From assembly GCF_002865985.1 (NCBI RefSeq), contig NZ_LNDD01000003.1, forward strand, positions 310,001 through 374,000: a stretch of 64,000 nt of DNA. The letters are read 5' to 3'. A program made the position numbers and the translations under genes. The notes under the pieces were generated by a model. It searched no databases. It worked only from the letters and a program-made list of their open reading frames with translations, and was not told the DNA's origin. Positions 10,198-18,793 of this stretch are shown piece after piece (the first letter of the stretch is position 1; each line of letters begins with the position of its first letter). The stretch is from Thermotoga sp. SG1 (GTDB lineage: Bacteria; Thermotogota; Thermotogae; Thermotogales; Thermotogaceae).

Positions 10198-11418
10198 TCA
10201 CCTCCAGATCCTCTCTTCCAGTTTAGAGAAGAAAGTTTTCAGCTTTTCGAACTTCACGAATTCCTTTATCATAAGGGAGGCGCTTATCTCAAGTGGTCCT
10301 TCTTCTATTGCCTCCATGTATATCTCTTCCAGCTTTTCAACAAATCGATCCACGGCCCACTCCTTTTTCACAAATTCTTTTCCCTTCCTTGAGAGTTCGT
10401 CTCTGAGATTGGGGTTCGTGAGGATTTCCCTTAGGGTTCTGGCAAAAGCCATTTCATTTTCTTCTTCCAGAAGTATCGCTCCCTCGCAACCTTTGAGAAC
10501 GTCTTTCACTCCCTTCCACTTCAAAACCACAACTGGAAGACCAGAGGCCAGTGCTTCCAGAAGCACCAGTCCCTGTGTTTCCGTTTTAGAGGCGAACACG
10601 AAAACATCTCCTAGCTTGTAATACTCAGGTATTTTCTCGTGATCAACGTAACCTGTTATGATAAGGTTCAGTTTTTTTTCTCTTGCGATCTCTTCGATCT
10701 CTTTTCGTTCGGGTCCATCTCCCACCATCACAAAGCACAGATCTGGAGAATTCAATCTCTCGAAGATCTTCAAAAGGAAATCCACGTTCTTTTCCCTTGC
10801 TATCCTTCCAGCGTAAAGTATCACCTTTTTTCCTTCAAGTCCCAACTTTTTCTTGAGATCTCCAGCCTCAGCCGATTCGAACTTTTCGACCTCTATTCCT
10901 GTCGGAAGAACCCTGATGGGTCTTTTCACTCCGTAACTTTCCAGTTCTGCTTTTATATCTTCTGTTGGTGCGATCACTATGTTCACCAGATTGCAAAACC
11001 ATGCGCTGAAATGTTCAACCATCTTTTTCGAAGGGGTAAAAGGTTTGGGAATGTAGTGTCTGTACTCAGGAAGGAGCGTGTGGTATGTGTGAACGTGTGG
11101 AAGTTTCAGTTCTTCCTGGACCTTGAGCGCCTTGAATCCCATGAAAAAAGGAGAATGGCTATGCACTACCTGGATTCCCTCTTTCTTCGCAAAATCTAAA
11201 ATCTTTCTGGTTGAGGCTATGGAGATCCTGTGCTGTCTTTCTGAAGGAAAAGGAATGCTTCTCACCACAAGGACATCTTTTTCATTCTCTGGAGCGGAAG
11301 GGGCCACTACAAATACCCGGTGGCCTCGTTCTGTGAGTTTTTTCTTGTAAAGTCTTATGGACGTTGCCACTCCGTTTATCTGAGGTGCGTAAGTATCACT
11401 GAACATACCGATGTTCAT
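10198..11418 (-). CDS. GT4 glycosyltransferase, probable diacylglycerol glucosyltransferase type
   Basis: A 406-residue GT-B enzyme. The N-terminal acceptor fold begins MFSDTYAPQINGVATSI, followed by HSHSPFFMGF and HTYHTLLPEYRHYIP, blocks typical of the bacterial alpha-monoglucosyldiacylglycerol synthase group. The C-terminal donor domain shows LPTGIEVEKF, LYAGRIAREKN and the EX7E region KTETQGLVLLEALASGLPVV. The likely role is glucosylating diacylglycerol at the inner membrane face to make glycolipids; acceptor specificity is inferred from family resemblance. The ATG at 11418 follows AGGTGAATG. Confidence 0.85.
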   Translation of the reverse strand: MNIGMFSDTYAPQINGVATSIRLYKKKLTERGHRVFVVAPSAPENEKDVLVVRSIPFPSERQHRISIASTRKILDFAKKEGIQVVHSHSPFFMGFKALKVQEELKLPHVHTYHTLLPEYRHYIPKPFTPSKKMVEHFSAWFCNLVNIVIAPTEDIKAELESYGVKRPIRVLPTGIEVEKFESAEAGDLKKKLGLEGKKVILYAGRIAREKNVDFLLKIFERLNSPDLCFVMVGDGPERKEIEEIAREKKLNLIITGYVDHEKIPEYYKLGDVFVFASKTETQGLVLLEALASGLPVVVLKWKGVKDVLKGCEGAILLEEENEMAFARTLREILTNPNLRDELSRKGKEFVKKEWAVDRFVEKLEEIYMEAIEEGPLEISASLMIKEFVKFEKLKTFFSKLEERIWR

Positions 11419-11425
11419 ACCACAT

Positions 11426-11845
11426 TCACCTCATCCACGAGGAAATCTTCCATATGAAAAGAAAAAGAGCGGGAGTCCTGATCAAAATAACAAGGATCGT
11501 TTTCTTATCCAATCTATTGAAGAAAAGAACAGAAACAAGAAACAAGATCAAAATGGACCATCTTGGGTCAATAAACACAGAAAGAAGAGGCAAGAATATG
11601 TAAGGAGAAAACGACACCATCATCTTGTCGGGAGATTCGCCGGTTGCCATTTTGTAGATACCGGACACGATCAGAGAATAGATCATGAAACAAAGAAAAA
11701 GTTCTGCCACCTTCAGAGGGAGTCTCAAGGAGTTGTACACCACTACGATTTCGTTCCAGAAACCAAGAACGTTCACGAAGAACACAGTGATCGGTACCAC
11801 AAATGAGAATTTCTTCATGGACTCATCCAGTTTCACAAGCATCAT
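11426..11845 (-). CDS. Small integral membrane protein of unknown function
   Basis: A 139-residue protein with roughly four hydrophobic segments (about 14-30, 43-62, 83-104 and 111-135) and little hydrophilic sequence. I do not recognise a family. The ATG at 11845 overlaps the TGA of the upstream gene and follows GAAGGTGA, implying translational coupling. It sits between a single-pass hypothetical and the glycolipid-type glycosyltransferase, so a membrane or envelope role is plausible. Nothing in the sequence specifies it. Confidence 0.7.
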   Translation of the reverse strand: MMLVKLDESMKKFSFVVPITVFFVNVLGFWNEIVVVYNSLRLPLKVAELFLCFMIYSLIVSGIYKMATGESPDKMMVSFSPYIFLPLLSVFIDPRWSILILFLVSVLFFNRLDKKTILVILIRTPALFLFIWKISSWMR

Positions 11846-12228
11846 TTCACCTTCAGGATGAAGTACATACCCTCTGCAAAGAAGTACTCTACGTTTTCTT
11901 CTGTCTTCTCAATGGATACGTTTTTTCCTGTTTCTCTTTTCACCACATTCAGCGCTCTCTCAAAATCTTCCCGATCTTTGAAAACAAACGACTTCCATTC
12001 CGGGTAATAGTCAATATTCTTCACTTCCTTTAGAACTTCGTTTACAAGAATGGATCTGTTGAGCTCGTTTCTGATGCGATCAACGGTAGATTTCCAAGGA
12101 GTATGCACACCAACATCAAAGGAAGGAAATCTTGTGAACTCCTTCCTTTCCGTTTTAAAGGACAGATCCACAAAAAACAGAACCAGCGCTGCCACCATCA
12201 GAACCAGAAGAAAGCCATTTCTCGTCAT
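11842..12228 (-). CDS. Membrane-anchored hypothetical protein
   Basis: A 128-residue protein with an N-terminal signal-anchor (LLVLMVAALVLFFVDLSF, about 6-23) and a soluble remainder expected outside the membrane. No family is recognised. The start ATG at 12228 overlaps the ctpA stop (ATGA), and the stop overlaps the next gene. Its place directly behind the periplasmic protease CtpA suggests an envelope function, which is inference from position only. Confidence 0.65.
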   Translation of the reverse strand: MTRNGFLLVLMVAALVLFFVDLSFKTERKEFTRFPSFDVGVHTPWKSTVDRIRNELNRSILVNEVLKEVKNIDYYPEWKSFVFKDREDFERALNVVKRETGKNVSIEKTEENVEYFFAEGMYFILKVK

Positions 12229-13436
12229 TTTATCTTCTCTAGCAGAACTTCCAGGCCCTTCTTTATAAACGGATCCTTTTCTGTATCTATCTCTATCTGT
12301 TCTCTTGTCTCCGCGTGGAGCTCTTCTTCTACCTCTTCTTCAACCACAACGTCTGGTTCTATACCAATTCTGTGTATGTCCTTTCCTGAAGGTGTGAGAT
12401 AGTGCGCTGTGGTCAAAAAGAGCACACCACCGTTACTCAGAGGAAATCCCGTCTGAACGGAACCTTTACCGAAAGTTTTTCTGCCGACCACGGTGGCGAT
12501 GCCAAGATCTTTCAGAGCACCCGTTAGAATCTCAGATGCCGAGGCCGATCCTTCGTTCGTTAGAACGACTATCGGAACGTTCGGATAGTTGTTTCCGTAG
12601 GACTCGTAAACGTCCTCTTCACCAAAGCCGTTTCTTACCTTCAAGATCACACCTCTGTCAACGAACATGCTGACAATTTTTAGTGCAACATCGAGATATC
12701 CTCCTGGATTGTCCCTCACGTCGATGATCAATCCCTTGACACCTTTTTCGAAGATCTTGTCCAGTGCGTTCTTCATGTCCGAATCGGCTTTTTCACCGAA
12801 TCGGGTTATTCTCACGTATCCGATTCTTCCTTTCTCCGTTTCTATGAACGAGTAGAGCACCATTTTTATCTCTATCTTTTCCCTGACGATGGTGAAAGTG
12901 AGTTTTTCTCCATCTCTCAAAACCTCTATCGTCACGGGTGTTCCAGGCTCACCCCTCAGATTGTTCACCGCCTCCATGTACGTCATCTTGGAGACTGGTG
13001 TCCCGTCTATCGTTATGATGAGATCTCCCGCTTTCAGCCCAGCCCGCCATGCCGGCGTTCCATACATCGGTGCAACCACCTTTATGGCACTGTGCTCTGT
13101 GTCGTAAGTCACTTCTATTCCAAGGCCGCCGTACTCTCCCTTCATCTCTATCTGGCTTTCACGATAGGTTTCTGGATCCTGATAGTAGGAAAAATCATCT
13201 CCTGTTCCCTTCACAAGGCCGTCTATGGCGTGATCTATGAGCTTGTTGATATCGAGTTTGTCTGCTTCGTAGTAGTAGTTCAGTATGTAAGAAAGAGAGT
13301 CGAAGAACGGCTCCAATGCCTTGTTTACCTCTTCTATGGTGAGGTCTGTTTTGGTGGATCCACCGAGGATGAGTGTGAGAACCAGCACTAAAGCACTGAT
13401 GATGACAAACCTTGAGAGTTGATTGAGCTTCATCAT
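12225..13436 (-). CDS. ctpA: Carboxyl-terminal processing protease, S41 family
   Basis: A 403-residue exported serine protease. It has a hydrophobic N-terminal signal/anchor (about 9-28), a helical prodomain, a PDZ domain (about 98-185, with GLGIEVT and AGLKAGDLIITIDG) and the S41 core. VTRFGEKADSDM and IIDVRDNPGGYLD precede the catalytic serine in NEGSASASEI (Ser299 likely) and the lysine in KTFGKGSVQ (Lys324). It trims or degrades periplasmic proteins from their C-termini. Two adjacent ATGs (13436 and 13433) lie behind GGAGG; either could start. It overlaps trmI upstream. Confidence 0.95.
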   Translation of the reverse strand: MMKLNQLSRFVIISALVLVLTLILGGSTKTDLTIEEVNKALEPFFDSLSYILNYYYEADKLDINKLIDHAIDGLVKGTGDDFSYYQDPETYRESQIEMKGEYGGLGIEVTYDTEHSAIKVVAPMYGTPAWRAGLKAGDLIITIDGTPVSKMTYMEAVNNLRGEPGTPVTIEVLRDGEKLTFTIVREKIEIKMVLYSFIETEKGRIGYVRITRFGEKADSDMKNALDKIFEKGVKGLIIDVRDNPGGYLDVALKIVSMFVDRGVILKVRNGFGEEDVYESYGNNYPNVPIVVLTNEGSASASEILTGALKDLGIATVVGRKTFGKGSVQTGFPLSNGGVLFLTTAHYLTPSGKDIHRIGIEPDVVVEEEVEEELHAETREQIEIDTEKDPFIKKGLEVLLEKIK

Positions 13437-14218
13437 ATTTCCTCCTTTCTACAAACTTTTGTGGCGAATATCATGTAAGCCGTGTGTGCAACCATTCTAT
13501 CCACCGGCCTCAGCCTTTCTGGAACGGGCTTGTAAGGTCTGAAGAGACTCTCCCATACTTCCACCTTCACGAAAGGAAGTTCGTACAACCTCTTCAGAGT
13601 TTCCTGGACTTGATTGGTAGTTGGACAGACGGTTGCGAATCTTCCACCACCTTTCAGGGCTTCCCAGCATCGATCCACGTAGTTCCAGGGATCGGGCACG
13701 TCCAGAAACAGAGCATCCACACCTTTCTCGTCGAACCCCTCGGATATGTCCCTCACCTTTATTGTAACTCTCTCGATCAGACCCCATTTCGTCAGGTTTT
13801 CTTCTGCAAGTTTTGCGAACTCTTCTCTTCTTTCGTAAGCAAAGACCATTCCGGAGCTTCCAACGGCTCGTGCAAAAACTGCACACATCGCCCCACTTCC
13901 AACACCCGTATCGATGACCCTGTCTCCCTCTTTCACATCTAGCATCATAACAATGAATGACGAATCCTTTGGATAGACGATTTGTGTTCTTCGCTTCATG
14001 TTCATGATCTCGTCGATCAGCCGGGGTTTCAGGATGTAGCCCTTTTTTCCGGATGACGTTCTTATGATGTCTCCGGTTTCTTTTTCAAGGACCTCGTTAA
14101 GGTCGATCACACCAAGGTGTGTGTGCAGTTTTTTGTCCTTTTCCAGATCGATCAGAAATTCACTCTCGTCCTCGAACGAAAGAAGCACTCTGTCTCCTGG
14201 TTTCAGTGTATCGGCCAC
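13433..14218 (-). CDS. trmI: tRNA (adenine-58-N1)-methyltransferase TrmI
   Basis: A 261-residue SAM enzyme making m1A58 in the tRNA T-loop, a thermostabilising modification in thermophiles. It has a small N-terminal beta domain and then a Rossmann methyltransferase fold: IDTGVGSGAMCAVFARAVG (motif I), AYERREEFAKLAEENL and the catalytic-region aspartate block ALFLDVPDPWNYV. I chose GTG at 14218 (MADTLKPGD...) because GAGGTG lies eight bases before it. The earlier GTG at 14227 is too close to that site. The start overlaps the upstream secreted-protein gene by 16 bases. Confidence 0.95.
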   Translation of the reverse strand: MADTLKPGDRVLLSFEDESEFLIDLEKDKKLHTHLGVIDLNEVLEKETGDIIRTSSGKKGYILKPRLIDEIMNMKRRTQIVYPKDSSFIVMMLDVKEGDRVIDTGVGSGAMCAVFARAVGSSGMVFAYERREEFAKLAEENLTKWGLIERVTIKVRDISEGFDEKGVDALFLDVPDPWNYVDRCWEALKGGGRFATVCPTTNQVQETLKRLYELPFVKVEVWESLFRPYKPVPERLRPVDRMVAHTAYMIFATKVCRKEEI

Positions 14219-14649
14219 TTCTCCCACACCTCTCTTGGAAAACTGAATCTGATGTCCACATGTTTGACGAGCACGCCGCGTCTTTTCCCATCCACGAGTA
14301 TGTACACGTTGTTCACACCCTTCACGTTCAAAAAGATCGTGTAGAGTGTCTGATGGAGAAAGTACCTTTCTGCTTCAAAGTCCATTCCTTTCAGCTTTTC
14401 GCCGTACAGGTCTAAGATCAGGTAGTCTCCAACGAAGAAATAAGCTCTCAGCACATTCTGAGGAACGAAACTCCTCAGTTCCGGGGGAGGAGACGAGAGA
14501 GCCTCGAAGATTTCAAGAACAGGATTTTCCTTTGCTTCTATCACCTTGACAACGGGCAGAAGGTCCTCGTTCAAATAGCATATCTTCAGCTCTGTTGAAA
14601 AAACCACGATCGTCATCAGAATTATCGTAAAAAAAGCGTACTTTTTCAT
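14203..14649 (-). CDS. Secreted GerM (GerMN)-domain protein
   Basis: A 148-residue protein with a signal peptide (YAFFTIILMTIVVFS, about 4-18) and one compact domain. Residues about 85-135 (LHQTLYTIFLNVKGVNNVYILVDGKR) match the GerMN pattern found in spore-germination and lipoprotein LpqB/GerM proteins, where it is an extracytoplasmic module of unknown ligand. Thermotoga does not sporulate, so an envelope role is expected. It starts overlapping the stop of the 291-residue secreted protein, and the two probably act together. Confidence 0.72.
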   Translation of the reverse strand: MKKYAFFTIILMTIVVFSTELKICYLNEDLLPVVKVIEAKENPVLEIFEALSSPPPELRSFVPQNVLRAYFFVGDYLILDLYGEKLKGMDFEAERYFLHQTLYTIFLNVKGVNNVYILVDGKRRGVLVKHVDIRFSFPREVWEKWPIH

Positions 14650-15521
14650 TCTTTCATCAACCTCTCAATGACGTCCAGAAGTTTTGACATGTCTTTTTCA
14701 TCTCTCAGAAGGACTACAACCCCTGTGACTCCAACGGGAATATCGTATATGGGACATATCTCGATTCTGTAACCCATCTCGTCTGCTATCTTCTTTGCAA
14801 TCTTCAAAGAGTTCGAATAAGCGGGAAGATCGAGCCCATTCAAGTCTTTTGAAAAACTCCTCACGATCACCCTTCCATCACCGTATCCCACAAGGAAAAC
14901 CGTGTCTTTCTCGAAGGGATCGATCCTCTCTCCCAAGGGTTTTACAACGTATCCAGTTGCTTGTTTGAATTTCAGCAAGACTCTGAACTGACCATCGCTC
15001 TCTGCAGTTTTTTCTACTACAGCTTCTCCTTTTTCAAAGAGCACATCCCCGGGTGCGGCCGGTTTTCCCCTGAAAACGAGCCAGTCTTTTGCGACGATCT
15101 TCATAGAGTCTTCCGTCTGTTCGATATCGAAGTTTCTTTCACCTTCGTAGTTCACAACGATCGTTCTTCCAATCTCCTCTATGGAGTTCACTCGACATGT
15201 GATCATTCTGATGGTCCCATCTGATTGTACATAGTCTACGCCAAACAATTTTAGAGTTTCTAACGGAACACCTGGATCTGGCAGCTTATTGTTGTCGAGG
15301 ATGTATAGGTTTTCTACGTTTGCAAGAACGTGGTTGTTGTACTCCAGATACCTGAGACTTCCCACCGTTCCTGTGGACGGTGGGGTGGTTTCGAAGATCC
15401 TTGAATGCTCCATCAAAACCTGCAAAATTTCGTCGAAGTTCAGCAGGGTAGCATCCAGCGTAAAGGTTTCTGCCAGAGAAACAGTGAAAGAAAGAATCAG
15501 TATCAACCAGAGCGTCTTCAT
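14646..15521 (-). CDS. Secreted protein of unknown function (possible amidase-like remnant)
   Basis: A 291-residue exported protein: signal peptide LWLILILSFTVSLAE (4-18), then mainly beta-rich sequence. The last 60 residues (SNSLKIAKKIADEMGYRIE ... GVVVLLRDEKDMSKLL) recall the secondary structure of N-acetylmuramoyl-L-alanine amidase cores (SLKLAKxL...GYKV), but no zinc-ligand set (H, E, H) is visible. I do not claim enzymatic function. It is followed directly by the GerMN-domain gene and preceded by the uridine-kinase-like gene, one base apart. An envelope-associated role is the safest inference. Confidence 0.62.
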   Translation of the reverse strand: MKTLWLILILSFTVSLAETFTLDATLLNFDEILQVLMEHSRIFETTPPSTGTVGSLRYLEYNNHVLANVENLYILDNNKLPDPGVPLETLKLFGVDYVQSDGTIRMITCRVNSIEEIGRTIVVNYEGERNFDIEQTEDSMKIVAKDWLVFRGKPAAPGDVLFEKGEAVVEKTAESDGQFRVLLKFKQATGYVVKPLGERIDPFEKDTVFLVGYGDGRVIVRSFSKDLNGLDLPAYSNSLKIAKKIADEMGYRIEICPIYDIPVGVTGVVVLLRDEKDMSKLLDVIERLMKE

Positions 15522-15522
15522 C

Positions 15523-17190
15523 TCAGTATTTGAAGATACTCCTTCCTATGAATTCTCTCAAGATCGATTTATCAGGAATATCTTCTATGTTCGTGATCGG
15601 CAAGAAGAAGTCCAGAAGTTTCAAAAGCCTCAGTGCTTCCGAGTACTCCGGTGTGTCCTCTGGAACCTGAACAAGAAGAGGTTCAGCAAATATTCTGAGC
15701 ACGGGAATTTCATACACCAAAGCTGAGTTGAACATCGTATCTGCTTCTTCCTGATAGGGAAAGATGTTTCTTTCTTCCCCTCTTCTGACGTTTGGCCACA
15801 TCTTCAGTGTGTCGTACGCAGTGTGTCCTCGGAACTTGTAGTCTCTCACGATTCTTCTGAGAAGGCGAGTGTCTGTTGTTGTGACTCTGTTGTGATCGTC
15901 GATGTTCAGATGTGTCAGAGCACTCACGTATATCTTGAACTTCTGTTCCCTCGGTATCGAAGCCGTCAGTTGCTCGTTCAGGCCATGTATTCCTTCGACG
16001 ATTATGATGTTGTCCTTTTCTAATTTGAGGGTTGGCCCTTTCATTCTCTTTCCAATCTTGAAGTTGAACTTCGGAAGAGTCACCTCTTTTCCAGCAAGAA
16101 GATCTTGAAGATGCCTGTTGAAAAGATCTATATCCAGGGCTTCTATGGAATCGAAATCGTAATTTCCATTTTCATCACGGGGTGTCTTTTCTCTGTCCAC
16201 GAAATAGTCGTCGAGGGATATGGCAACGGGTTTTAGTCCGTTCACCCTGAGTTGCAGTGAGAGTCTCTTTGCGAAGGTGGTCTTTCCAGAGGACGATGGC
16301 CCCGCTATCAGAACAAGACGCCTTCTTCTGTCTTTTGCTATCTCGTCTGCTATGTCTGATACCTTTTTCTCGTGCAGTGCCTCGGAAAGGAGCATGAGTT
16401 CAGATACTTCTCTTTCACCGTGAGCGATGATGTCGTTGAGATCCGATACGTACTCGATCTCTAAAACACTGAGCCAGCGAGCGTATTCTAGAAACACCCG
16501 GGAAAGTTTCGGCATATGTATCGTCGGGAGGTCTCCTGTCTTTGGGTCTGGATGGACAAGGACGATTCCCTGATTGTATGGCTGAACGTCGAAGATGTCT
16601 ATCCTGCCGGTACTGGGCGGAAGGTATCCGTAGAAATAAGCCCAGAATCCGTCGCAATGATAGAGTTTTACGGTTCGTTTCTTTCTGTATTTGAAAAGCC
16701 TCACAGTTTTTTCGAGACCTTCCTTTGAGAGGATTTCTCTTGCCTCATCTTTGTAGAACGTTTTCTTCTCTATGGGAAGGTCTTTTTGTACGAGTTCTTC
16801 CATCTTCTCTTTTATGGAGAGCACCTGTTGAGAATCAGGGACTATCAGTCTGTCTTTTTCGTAAATCTCGCAGTAGATGCCTTTCCCAAGAGAGTGAAGA
16901 ACCTTCAACTTCCAGTTCGGGTTCAGTTTTCTCACTGCCAAACTTGCCAGGAAAACGAGCCCTCTCTGATATATCCTGAGTCCATCCGGATCGGTGAGAT
17001 CTATGAAATCCAGTTCTCCACTTCTGTCAGGTGTTCTGAAAAGTTCCACTATCCGGTTGTTCACTTTCGCTGCGAGTATTCTGTACTTGAAGTACTTTTG
17101 ATATTCTTCGGCCAGTTGAAAGAGATTTTCCCCCTCTTCAAGGACGATCTCTCTGTTGTCCTGTCTGGAGCGAAGAACAACTTTTCGCAC
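15523..17190 (-). CDS. Uridine-kinase/phosphoribulokinase-like protein with ThrRS-like N-terminus
   Basis: A 555-residue fusion. The N-terminus is a TGS-like domain (1-65). A region resembling the ThrRS N2 editing domain follows (about 70-215); DLPIEKKTFYKDEAREIL and YLPPSTGRI align by eye with the thrS product in this window. The C-terminal half is a P-loop kinase of the uridine kinase fold: GPSSSGKTTFAKRL (297-310), ISLDDYFVDRE, and IIVEGIHGLN. The editing-domain Cys/His ligands of ThrRS are missing, so that half is probably a binding module. The kinase substrate is unproven. The start is GTG at 17190 behind GGAGGGAAAC. Confidence 0.85.
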   Translation of the reverse strand: MRKVVLRSRQDNREIVLEEGENLFQLAEEYQKYFKYRILAAKVNNRIVELFRTPDRSGELDFIDLTDPDGLRIYQRGLVFLASLAVRKLNPNWKLKVLHSLGKGIYCEIYEKDRLIVPDSQQVLSIKEKMEELVQKDLPIEKKTFYKDEAREILSKEGLEKTVRLFKYRKKRTVKLYHCDGFWAYFYGYLPPSTGRIDIFDVQPYNQGIVLVHPDPKTGDLPTIHMPKLSRVFLEYARWLSVLEIEYVSDLNDIIAHGEREVSELMLLSEALHEKKVSDIADEIAKDRRRRLVLIAGPSSSGKTTFAKRLSLQLRVNGLKPVAISLDDYFVDREKTPRDENGNYDFDSIEALDIDLFNRHLQDLLAGKEVTLPKFNFKIGKRMKGPTLKLEKDNIIIVEGIHGLNEQLTASIPREQKFKIYVSALTHLNIDDHNRVTTTDTRLLRRIVRDYKFRGHTAYDTLKMWPNVRRGEERNIFPYQEEADTMFNSALVYEIPVLRIFAEPLLVQVPEDTPEYSEALRLLKLLDFFLPITNIEDIPDKSILREFIGRSIFKY

Positions 17191-17204
17191 ACTCGTTTCC
17201 CTCC

Positions 17205-17233
17205 TTGAAAAGACACACCCGCGGTGGTAAAAT
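17205..17233 (+). promoter_or_regulatory. Sigma-70-type promoter for tRNA-Gln
   Basis: TTGAAA at 17205-17210 and TAAAAT at 17228-17233 are separated by exactly 17 bases. The predicted transcription start is near 17240, about ten bases before the tRNA. It overlaps the start of the divergent kinase-like gene. Confidence 0.8.
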
Positions 17234-17250
17234 TATAGCACGGAAAGGGT

Positions 17251-17324
17251 TGGGGCGTGGCCAAGCGGTAAGGCGGCGGACTTTGGATCCGCGATCGGTG
17301 GTTCGAATCCACCCGCCCCAGCCA
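17251..17324 (+). tRNA. tRNA-Gln (anticodon UUG)
   Basis: A full cloverleaf can be folded by eye. The acceptor TGGGGCG pairs with CGCCCCA (7 bp), the anticodon stem is GCGGA/TCCGC with loop CTTTGGA (anticodon TTG at the centre), and the T-arm is GGTGG/CCACC with loop TTCGAAT. The discriminator is G and the CCA end is encoded. The weak U1-A72 pair is a known identity element of bacterial tRNA-Gln. It is followed seven bases later by a strong terminator and is the only tRNA gene I see in the window. Confidence 0.97.
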
Positions 17325-17330
17325 GGGAAA

Positions 17331-17357
17331 AAGCCCCCGAAGAGGGGGCTTGTTTTG
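17331..17357. terminator. Bidirectional intrinsic terminator
   Basis: AAGCCCCC (17331-17338) and GGGGGCTT (17344-17351) form an 8-bp stem around loop GAAGA, followed by TTGTTTTG on the + strand (ending tRNA-Gln). On the minus strand the stem is followed by TTTTTCCC (ending the GH4 gene, whose stop is six bases away). One hairpin serves both converging units. Confidence 0.9.
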
Positions 17358-17362
17358 AATAA

Positions 17363-18772
17363 TCAACTTTCATAGTATTCTCTTATCTCTTCGTTGAAAG
17401 GAAGGCTGAGTATCTCGTCCAGCACTTTCACGACCTGATCGTACGATTTCGTCCTTGGGTCTCTGATGAGGATCTCCTCGAGTACCTTCTTGTCTCTTGA
17501 GATGTACGCCTCCAGATTCCATTCCATCCTCAGGATCCTTGGCCAGAGATAGAAGATCTTGATCCTGTGTGTGAGATCGGGTTCTACCTTCTCTCTGTGT
17601 ATTCCGCTGCTGTCTACCCAGACCGGAAGTTCCATCACCAGATCATCGGGGAAATCTTTGAGCGCTCCTTGGTTTTCCACGTTCAAAAAGAGCCTCACAC
17701 GTTTGTTGTTTGCTATCGCGTTTATGAAAGGTATGTGCTGTTCTCCGCTGAGTTTCCCCTTTGGGAAGATCTCGGGATATTCCTCTGTGATCTTCAAGTG
17801 TGGATTTTTCTGGACCTCCTCTGCGAGCTTTATGAGGCGCTCTCTTGCCCTTCTGAGCTGCTCGTGGAACTTCGGTCTTTCCACTTCGTTGTCTATTCCA
17901 CCGAACTTTCCGAACCACTTTTTCTTCGTCTCAAGGTTGTAGTGATACTTCCAGGTGCCGTTCCTCACCGTGTCTCCTATTGGGAGCATCCCGTAGAACC
18001 TGTACATGTCCATTGCAGCAGGGGACATCTGTGTGTCCCATGGATTTTTCGGCTCCCACTTCGGAAGTTTTTCCTCGATCCATTCATCGAGAAGTGGATA
18101 TGCATCTTCTCCTTTGTATTTGAATCTGTTCAACCAAATTCCGTGATTCACACCGGCGACCTGCCAGTCCACTTCCTCGGGATCGAGGCCGAGTCTTTCA
18201 AAGACCTCGTAAACCCCGGCAACACCGTGGCAGAACCCCACGATGTTTGCACCCGTCCATCTTCTCACTGCCTGTGTGATCTCAAAAACGGGATTGGCGG
18301 TCTGCATAAGATACGCCTTCGGTGCTATCTTTTTCATTTTCTCGGCGATCTCAAGGGCAAGTTTCACATCGGGATAGGAGGAGAGGATGTAGGTGTAGGT
18401 GGAGACCATGTTCAGTTCCTGACTGTCTATTCCTCTGTAGTAGCCGTGTTTTTCACCAACTTTTGTGACCTCGTCCCATCTTTGAGATCCACTGTCGTGA
18501 TACCTTGGATCGTAAGGGTAGGCGGTGTTTATGATGAAATCTGCCCCATCTATAGCCTCGTCGAGATTTTCCGTCTTCACCACTTTCACGGGTGAATTCA
18601 GCTCCTCCACGTACTTTCTTGCCAGGATGTAAGAGGCGTTGAGCCTTTTTTCATGAACGTCCATCAGGTAGATGTGTGTGTCTTTTCTTGAGAGTTCTTC
18701 CGTCTGTGCGATGTCTCCCACAAGCTGGAGGGCAAACCTCACGCTTCCTGCTCCGACGATGGAGATCTTCAT
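17363..18772 (-). CDS. GH4 family glycosidase, probable alpha-glucuronidase
   Basis: A 469-residue family 4 glycoside hydrolase that uses NAD+ and a divalent metal for redox-assisted cleavage. The NAD-binding motif is GAGSVRFALQL (7-17). The metal/active-site block is NIVGFCHGVAGVYE (near 175-188), and QVAGVNHGIWLNRF carries the second conserved histidine. The CHG signature is that of the alpha-glucosidase/alpha-glucuronidase branch, and the overall protein resembles the T. maritima alpha-glucuronidase Agu4B, so glucuronoside cleavage is the leading call. The ATG at 18772 follows AAGGTGGT. A near-perfect palindrome lies in the 44-base gap upstream. Confidence 0.88.
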   Translation of the reverse strand: MKISIVGAGSVRFALQLVGDIAQTEELSRKDTHIYLMDVHEKRLNASYILARKYVEELNSPVKVVKTENLDEAIDGADFIINTAYPYDPRYHDSGSQRWDEVTKVGEKHGYYRGIDSQELNMVSTYTYILSSYPDVKLALEIAEKMKKIAPKAYLMQTANPVFEITQAVRRWTGANIVGFCHGVAGVYEVFERLGLDPEEVDWQVAGVNHGIWLNRFKYKGEDAYPLLDEWIEEKLPKWEPKNPWDTQMSPAAMDMYRFYGMLPIGDTVRNGTWKYHYNLETKKKWFGKFGGIDNEVERPKFHEQLRRARERLIKLAEEVQKNPHLKITEEYPEIFPKGKLSGEQHIPFINAIANNKRVRLFLNVENQGALKDFPDDLVMELPVWVDSSGIHREKVEPDLTHRIKIFYLWPRILRMEWNLEAYISRDKKVLEEILIRDPRTKSYDQVVKVLDEILSLPFNEEIREYYES

Positions 18773-18793
18773 GTTTTTACCACCTTCTTGTTA

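Noticed and set aside
17320-17357. Possible attachment site at the tRNA-Gln 3' end
   Set aside because: tRNA genes are common integration sites, but no duplicate of the 3' end, no integrase and no foreign gene block are visible nearby.
17567-18595. 342-codon + strand open frame opposite the GH4 gene
   Set aside because: It is a shadow of a well-supported glycosidase, with no recognisable domain and no start signal.
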